64,000 nt of DNA from Diplosphaera chodatii (Eukaryota > Chlorophyta > Trebouxiophyceae > Prasiolales > Stichococcaceae): NCBI GenBank assembly GCA_032358165.1, contig JAALGY010000015.1, positions 930,001 to 994,000 on the forward strand, given 5' to 3'. Numbering within the stretch: position 1 is the first letter of the stretch; every line of letters begins with the position of its first letter. The position numbers and the translations under genes are program-made. Of this stretch, positions 57,411-64,000 are shown piece after piece. Below the pieces are notes generated by a model, which was given only the letters and a program-made list of their open reading frames with translations, was not told where the DNA came from and searched no databases.

Positions 57411-60400
57411 TCAGGCCAGCTGCGCCAGCAGGGCGCGGATGCGCTCCTGCTCCGGCTGCGAGGCGTGCAGCAGCGCGGCCCGGATGAGCGGGATGGGCAC
57501 CATGCCCTGCGCCAGCTCTGCTGCCGGGCCAAGGCCCTGCTCCTTGGCCATCGCATGCACCACCTGCAGAGGAGCAATCGACCCGCCAATCGACACAATG
57601 ACAGATGGCATGATTTCGCAGAGGTAGTGGTGCTTCCTATTGCATATGGCCATGCTGTGCACAATGCGCTGCTCCCTTAGCAGTGGAGCAGTGGTCCTCT
57701 GGGACCAAGCCGGTGCACCTGCAGCGTTTCCAGGTGGCGCGCCAGCAGGGGGAAGAACGCCGTCCAAGCCTTGTCCCAGGCCTCCGGCACTGGCTGTGGT
57801 GCGGCTGCGGGCTCCACCTCTGCGGCGCGCACCAGCAGCGCTGCCAGCAGCTCCGCAAGCCACAGGCCCTGCCCCTCCCCTGCCTTTGTATCTGCACACG
57901 CATCATACTGGCCGTCAGGCCACGGTCAACACTGCACATGATACGCGTAGCACAAGGCCACCAATGCAAAGCGCTCAGCTGCGATGCGGTCATCCGCATG
58001 GCCAATCCGCATGGCCAATCATGAAAGACCAGACCTGGCGGGTAGAGGGGAAGTAGGGAGTCGGGGCTGGGGGGCTGCTGCTGCGCCTCGCCATTGCCGG
58101 CGTCCTTGGGCGAAGTGGTGGCGCCTGCTGGCGCCAGGTCGCCCCCCGCAGCAGCAGTGAGTGCGCTGGCGATGGCAAGCGGCGAGTCGATGCGTCGGAT
58201 GACGCCCACCGCCGCTGATGCCACCCGCAGGCCCAGCAACAAGTCCTCCTGTTGCAGGCAGACAGCTGAGGATGTTTGTCGCATTCTTGTTGATGTCAAT
58301 GGTGTCATACACGGTCATGAGATGACAAGTGCGCCCCTGTGCATGTGACATGTTGCAGGCAGCAACATCGGGTGGCAGTGCTGCAGGGGAACACGAACAC
58401 GAAGAGGCTGCAGCACCTGGTCAGGCGCCGGTGGCAGCTCGAACACCAACCGCAGGTTCCGAAGGAGCCCAAACAGCAGTGCCATGCTCTGCACCTTTAC
58501 CGCCCGGCCACCTGGCTCGGTGTGTGCGCCCTGCAGCGCATCACGACACCATGTGCTGTTCCGTACCCCAGCCAGCAAGTGCAGTGGAGCCGACAGTGGC
58601 GGAGGAGTTGGTACTGCCCGGGTGACGTCATTGTGTAGGCCTGCAGTTTCCTGCCCAGATTATTGCTTCGAAACAGCACACGGCCCATGGCATAGGACAT
58701 GCAGGGCTGTGAAGTGTCCGCACCTGGGGTGGGCACATGAGTGCAAGGGCGCGAGCCAGCAGGTCACGCCCCTTGCGCAGGCCCAGCAGCCGCCGGAGCA
58801 CCCCATCGTCCGGCGCACCCTTGCGCCCCCGGCTGCCCTTCCTGCCGCTGCCACTGCCGCTGCTGTCTCGGGCGCCGTCTGGTGTGAATGCTTCTGGCGG
58901 CGCCAGGCGCAGCGAGGCGGACAAGCCGTCCATCAGCAGGGCGCGCCGCCGCCGCAGCGCCACCTCCCCCTCCGGGCTCCCGCCTGCACATTGATCGAAT
59001 GCACTCATTGTGTATGTGCATTGCAGCGACTGTACCATGCACTCACAGCAGAAAATTGTAATGTAGTGACCATCCACAGCTCGTGGTCAAGAAACTACAC
59101 GCCTCCTTCTACCATGAAGCGCTACCGCAGTGGTGGAAGGACTACACATGAAGCGGTACTGCAGTGTGAAAGGACGCACTGGGAGATGCAGCAAACAGGC
59201 GGTCGACGTCCTGCACATCCAGCAGCAGCGCCAGGCAGTCCTCGATCATGATGCGCGCCGCCATCGCCGGCTCCTGCTCCAAAGGCCTCCTCGCCTTTCT
59301 GCTCCCGCCGTTCTGGCTGCCTTCCCCGCTGTCCTGTGCGGTCTGGCAGTGCACAGCGGCTACAACACTGAAGTTCTGCTATGTATCGCACGCCAGCCCA
59401 CATTCCAGCACACCGCAAGCCGGTATGTAACCTTAGATACACATTGTGCAATGCACTCCTCCCTGTGACGCTACGAACGGCTGGCAGGGTCTCAAGTGCT
59501 GCACTCCGAGGTCACCTGGTTGTCGCTGGGCGCGTTGCCGACGTCCATGAGCGGCTTGGGGCGCCGGATGTTGGAGAAGGGGATCTTGCCGAGGCCCTCC
59601 AGGCTGACGAAGGTGGCGGCGCCCCGCTCCCCGCGCTCCGAAGGCGCCAGCTCCCTGATGCGCTCCGGCGCAAACCAGCGCGTGTTGCACCCCTTGAAGT
59701 GCTTGTTGATGAATGCCTGTGAGTTTTGGCAAGACAGGCCCTGCTGTCAGGACAGTCGAGCTGCACCAACAGTGCATGCCTGCAGCAGCAGCTCTGTGTA
59801 TCCTGCTTGACATGCTGACTGACGCAACATTGTGTCACGAAGCCAAGGCCAGATGACCTCCCAGAGCTGTGGCTTCAGGCTTCCCTCCACTCACCTGATA
59901 GTAGAAGTCCTCAACATATGACGGTCCGTTGTGCAGGGACCGCCACTGGATGCGCAGAATGCTGTCGATCTCATCAGCGTCCATGTACTTGGACTGAAAC
60001 CGTTGCCGTGCGCCCTGAGGATGTGACAACACGCCTTAGCTACCATGGACTGGACGACAGAGACTGCAATGCTGCACCTGGCCCTGGACATGAGCAGACA
60101 AGGTGCGCAATAGCCCTCGTCCCTGCCTCCAGGCATGTTTGAGTGGCGGCTTGACGAGCAGCTCCTGAGGCTGACCTGATGCTGTGGCAGCATGGGCGGT
60201 GGCCGGCTGTGTGGCATCATGCCGTGGAGCTGCGGTCCATGGGGAGGTACACCAGGTGGCGGCGGGTGCACCCACCTGCACAAATAGCATCAGTTGGCCT
60301 GCTCGTGGCAGAGTTGCAAACCAATGCTGCAAGCCCTTTGCTTTGCAGGCATGTCACATGGCCATGCCGAGCGGCGGTGTGTTCATGGCATACCCTGGCG

Positions 60401-61420
60401 GTGGCGGCATCATCGGCGGCATCCCTGGCGGTGGCCGCGGCAGCCCAGGCCAGCCTGGAGGCGGGCGTGGCCCGTGCATGGGCGGGCCCATGCCAGGCCG
60501 CATGTGCATGCCTGCGACAAAATGGGTCGCAGACTGCGTGAGTTTGGCACAGCTGCCACCTTGCGTCTGGTGCATTCGTGTCTTTACGCCAAGCGACGCA
60601 GCCCCTAGGAGAGCTGCTGTTGGCTGCCGTATGTGTCAGCAAGCTGCTCGAACATCAGACCGGCACCACACACTGACGTGAGCGTGGTGTGCACGGCACC
60701 TGGCATGAAGCCGGGCGGAGGCCGCCAGTTTGGTGGCGGCGGCCGTCGGGGCCCCAGCTGCTGCCCGCCAAGCATCGCAGCGTAGCTGCGCGGCCCGCCA
60801 GGAGGCATGCCCGGCGGCGGTGGCATGCCTGTGGTGTACACTTCCATGCCGTTTGCTCGGCCACACAAGCGCTGTGATGCAACAGCACCCCCAGCAGGAA
60901 GCTGCGATCAGAGGCTCATTAGGCAGCAGACAACGACTGGTCACAGCACCCACCTGCAGGTGGCCGTGGAAATGGCGGACCGCCCGTAGGCGGCGGCGGC
61001 AGCGGTCGCTGCGCCGCATACACCGCCTGCGCGGCCCGCTGTGCCGCTGCAGCTGCTGCCTGCTGTGGAGTGGGCTGCTGCAGCTGTGGGCGCCAGAGCA
61101 TAACGTCACGTCAGGCATAGTCTCCTTCTGAACAGACCATGCAGCGTGGCAGGACCGCCGACAGATTTGAGGGCATGCATGCAAACGCCCGCACCTCTTG
61201 GGTGTGGCTGGGCGGTGCGAGCTGCTGTGGCAGCGGCCAGTGCTGGGGTGGGGGTGCAGCGGCCGGGGGCCGGGCGGCGCCCTGCGCCTGCGCCCGCATC
61301 TGCTCCTCCAGCTGCTGCACCGTCATCGGCGTGGTGATGCGCACAGCCGCCAGCTGCGCATGTGTCTGCTGGAGCTGCTGCTGCTGGGCGGCCAGCACCG
61401 GGTGTTGCGGCGGCGGCGGC

Positions 61421-61456
<36 letters not shown>

Positions 61457-63042
61457 ACGGTTTGCTGCGGCTGAAGTCCATCCTGTGTTGGCTCATGTGT
61501 TGCAGATTAGGGTGAGGACAGCTACAGTGCTGATAATCAGGGCACTTCTGCGTGTGCGCCAGCAGCTGAGAGGGTCAAGCACCTAACACATGGACAGGGA
61601 CGCACATTCGGCAAGGCCTGGCCTGGCTGCGGCGGCGGCGGCACCACCGGATCAAGGGGTCCATAGCCGGCCAGCGCAGCTGCTGGCTGCTTCTCTGCCT
61701 GCTGCTGTGATGCACCCTGCTCACATGCATTGCTGCTGAGTACGGACACCCCGTCACCAAAATCAAGGCATCCTGCCCCAATTTGCATGGCATGTGAAGT
61801 GCGTGAGCTTCATCAAACAAAGTGAGGGTTCGAGCCGTCCCTCTTGATGAGGTTGCAGTCACCTGCGGTGCAGACGCTGGCCGTGCCAAGCCCGTCAGCT
61901 GGCCCCAGGGGTCGTCCAGCAGGCCGGGGACAGGGGGCGGCAGGCCGCCGGGGAACCCTGAGCTGAATGCTGAGCTGGCGGCCGCAGCCGCGCTGCGACC
62001 CGCGGAGGCGGACAGCCCAGGCAGCGCGCCCACAAGCCCGCTGAGGCTGTCGGCTGTGCTGCCGCCGCCGCCGATGGGGCCGCTGCTGCTGCCCAGAGGC
62101 GTCGCCGGACCCCCCAGCGATGTGTCCAGCGAGCTGACGAAGGGTGTCTCCGCGCGGTCGGGGTCCTCCAGGGACCTGCAGGGACCGCCGCCAGGGTCAG
62201 GGTAGGTACAGCGCCCCAGCACTTGCACCCTGTCATGGCTGCGCAACGCAAAGGGCTCCAGCAGGCGGGCCAGACAATGGTCATCTCCACCACATGATTC
62301 ACTCCATCCCCGGCACCCACAGCAGTCAGACAGATGCACCTGGCAAACATGGTGGCAAAGGACAGGTCGGCGTCGCCGGCCAGGTCCGGGTCCAGCTCCG
62401 TGAGGTCCACCTCCTCCGCCTCCGCCAGCGTGCCGCCCAGCCGCTCCTCCTCGGGCGGCGCATCCACCCCCTCCTGCAGGTGCATCATGACGCATGGTGG
62501 CGTCCATGATGCGCGCGCATCCCACGGCATGCGCATGGCCTGCATCTGCTGCAGAAGCGTCTGTCCCACAGCCATGAACGCGGCCGCTCCGCTGGAGCCA
62601 GGGAGTGAGGCGGCCCACCTCCAAGCCTCCCAGCGACTCTTCTGCGCCGTCATCGAAGCCTCCAAAGAACGAGTACTGCTGCGCACCCACTGGGTCCGCA
62701 TTCTACAGCAGAAACCAGCAATGCTGTCACGCACCATACAGCCATGTACAACCTGCACGTTCTGCGTCTCTCGGAGCACGTGACGGCTGTCAGAGGCGAA
62801 ATGTGATAGGGTGCCCGCCCGCGCACATGCACACCTGGCGATGGATCATGGCCGTTTGAAAGCCGGTACCGGCATCATCGCCACCTGTATGACAGAAAGC
62901 ACCATGAAAGTGCGTTTGATGCTTCACTCATGCGTGCAAAAGCTGACGTGATAGTAAGGCCGTGCTGTTGATGGTGGCTTCGAAACAACACACCACCAAA
63001 TGTGTCGTTGTCGTTGTCATCGTCGGCTGCAGCTTCCGCCAT
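57411..63042 (-). CDS. PAT1: PAT1 homolog, activator of mRNA decapping
   Basis: P-body scaffold that links deadenylated mRNA, the Lsm1-7 ring and Dcp2. Start MAEAAADDDNDNDTFG at 63042, then GDDAGTGFQTAM and NADPVGAQQYSFFGGFDDG, the N-terminal DxxQYxFFG motif that binds DDX6/Dhh1. The middle is Pro/Gln/Met-rich with an 11-12 Gln run (CAG repeat) and PPPPxxxPP repeats. The C-terminal half has the conserved KYMDADEIDSILRIQWRSLH, YVEDFYYQAFINKHF, IPFSNIRRPKPLMDV, AARIMIEDCLALLLDVQDVD block, LLRRLLGLRKGRDLLARAL, an LPPAPDQ segment, LLGLRVASAAVGVIRR, ending IRALLAQLA with TGA at 57413-57411. The gene has many introns; borders in the middle were not all resolved. Confidence 0.92.
57992..58017 (+). 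repeat. Perfect tandem 13-bp repeat
   Basis: ATCCGCATGGCCA twice head to tail, apparently intronic in PAT1. Confidence 0.6.
61422..61456 (-). repeat. PAT1: CAG/CTG microsatellite coding for polyglutamine in PAT1
   Basis: Nearly twelve uninterrupted CTG units on the plus strand, read as CAG (Gln) in the PAT1 linker. Confidence 0.9.
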
Positions 63043-63399
63043 GGCTGCAAATCTTCTAAGCAACAATGCAAAGCATTCGCTGATGCTGCCTGCTGTGGCC
63101 AGCCAGCATGGCAGCACAGGAGGTGCCAAGGGTCGCTGAAGCAACAGAGTGATCGGAGTGGATTGGGGCAACAGTGGGCGCCCCGATCAAACTCGCCCCG
63201 GTCATATCACACATCACTGTCCTGGTGGGGTGGTGGCTGGCAGGAATGTGTAATGTGCAGTGGGTTACTTCATGAATACCCAGGAGCCATGGGTACATGG
63301 CTCTGTCGGAGGCGATCAGTCATGTAGCCTACTTCCAACCCGCAGGCTTTCAGCTAGAGCATTTCAGTAGTCCTGAAGCTGCGAAACCACAAACGTCTG
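63043..63399. promoter_or_regulatory. Spacer: PAT1 5' region and DTD 3' region
   Basis: 357 bp between tandem minus-strand genes. No gene or clear element seen. Confidence 0.45.
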
Positions 63400-64000
63400 C
63401 TACCTTGCCTGTGAGTCCAGCGATATTGTAACAGGACCGTCGTTGCAGAGGTCAACTGACATCATAGCTGCAAATACGCCATCCTGGACACGCTCAGGGA
63501 TGTATGCCTGCCTCACACGCTCCACGAATGCCGCATAGGCATCCCTCGCCTTCAAAAATGCAGTCACATATTTGCACCCAATCCGTCTTGTATTGCAGGT
63601 ACTGCACCCATTGCGAAACAACAGGCCTTTGCATTACCCAGAATTCGCGCCCACCTGTGCTGGTGGCATTGCCTGCATGAATCACAACCGTTAACGCATC
63701 AGTGCCTGGTCAGCATTGTGCCGCAATGCACCTCCTCAGTGCCCACCCCGCAATCCAGCAACAGAGCCCACTTACCTTCACGAATTCGAGCTTGTTGCCT
63801 TTCAGCTTGCCGAATAGTGTAAACTGACTCACTAGCAGCAGCTCATATTCATTTTCTACGACCTGCACCTCGACGGTAAGGTCTTAACATGACATGAGGC
63901 ATTCGTGACACAGCAGCGAGTGCATATGCAGGGTGAGCAAGACAAGTCATCACGTTGCTATCGAACGAGCGCTCGGGCTTCTCTGTGTTGGGCCATAGCC
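63400..64000 (-). CDS. DTD1: D-aminoacyl-tRNA deacylase (DTD), 3' part
   Basis: Removes D-amino acids (and Gly from tRNA-Ala) from mischarged tRNA. The gene enters from the right edge. The segment LWPNTEKPERSFDSN is at the edge (to about 63951), then VVENEYELLLVSQFTLFGKL and KGNKLEFVK (about 63870-63776) with the conserved SQFTL motif, then the last exon (about 63558-63400) ending SVDLCNDGPVTISLDSQAR at TAG 63402-63400. The NDGPVTI motif is the second DTD signature, in a Cys-Asn-Asp-Gly-Pro context. The N-terminal part with the Gly-cisPro motif lies outside. A small extra exon between the last two is possible, since the typical MxP loop is not evident. Confidence 0.88.

Noticed and set aside
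61825..61850. AGGGTTCGAGCCGTCCCT resembling a T arm
   Set aside because: No acceptor or D arm can be paired, and it falls inside the PAT1 gene.
1..64000. Bacterial or organellar origin, operons, CRISPR, IS or phage
   Set aside because: Dense spliceosomal introns, cytosolic ribosomal protein, CDKD, BARD1-like and PAT1 genes show nuclear eukaryotic DNA; no repeat-spacer array or transposase was seen.

Overview
This window is nuclear DNA of a photosynthetic eukaryote, most likely a trebouxiophyte green alga (Coccomyxa/Chlorella grade). Evidence: genes split into many short exons by introns mostly of 60-200 bp with GT-AG ends and a few GC-AG ends; moderately high GC; TGTAA (the green-algal polyadenylation motif) downstream of several stops; plastid-type proteins with transit-peptide-like N-termini (transketolase, ribosomal protein L10, a CIA30/HCF173-type protein); and plant-type relatives (FACKEL sterol reductase, CDKD kinase, PHYHD1 dioxygenase). 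There is no operon, phage, IS element, CRISPR array, rRNA or convincing tRNA. I built gene models by chaining exons whose phases agree across splice sites and whose joined protein matches a family.

Layout. 1-6.2 kb: 5' part of C-14 sterol reductase (-), intronless plastid transketolase (+), a small plastid-type unknown protein (+), a LigB/DODA-type extradiol dioxygenase (-). 6.7-19.7 kb: CIA30/HCF173-type protein (+), a membrane protein with a C2H2 finger (-), MnmE tRNA-modifying GTPase (+), plastid ribosomal protein L10 (-), cytosolic ribosomal protein L37a (+). 21.4-27.8 kb: two unfamiliar genes, one joining a multi-pass membrane domain to an ABM-like and an SRPBCC-like domain. 28.2-38.2 kb: CDKD/CDK7 kinase (-), a ubiquitin-like membrane-anchored protein (-), a GH3 beta-xylosidase/glucosidase (-) with a small opposite-strand ORF in its second intron. 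38.8-45.3 kb: FHA protein (+), RMDN-like TPR protein (-), phytanoyl-CoA dioxygenase-like protein (-). 45.9-52.3 kb: a BARD1/BRCA1-like gene (+) with RING, Tudor-like and tandem BRCT domains. 52.8-64 kb: zinc alcohol dehydrogenase (-), PAT1 mRNA-decapping factor (-), 3' part of D-aminoacyl-tRNA deacylase (-).

The genes serve general eukaryotic and plastid functions (Calvin cycle, translation, tRNA quality, mRNA turnover, cell cycle, DNA repair, sterol and cell-wall metabolism) and do not form one pathway. Many neighbours are divergent pairs sharing short 5' regions (FK/TKT, DODA/CIA30, C2H2/MnmE, L10/L37a, GH3/FHA, PHYHD1/BARD1). The least ordinary items are the RING-Tudor-BRCT protein, the membrane-ABM-SRPBCC fusion with its orphan neighbour, and the nested antisense ORF.
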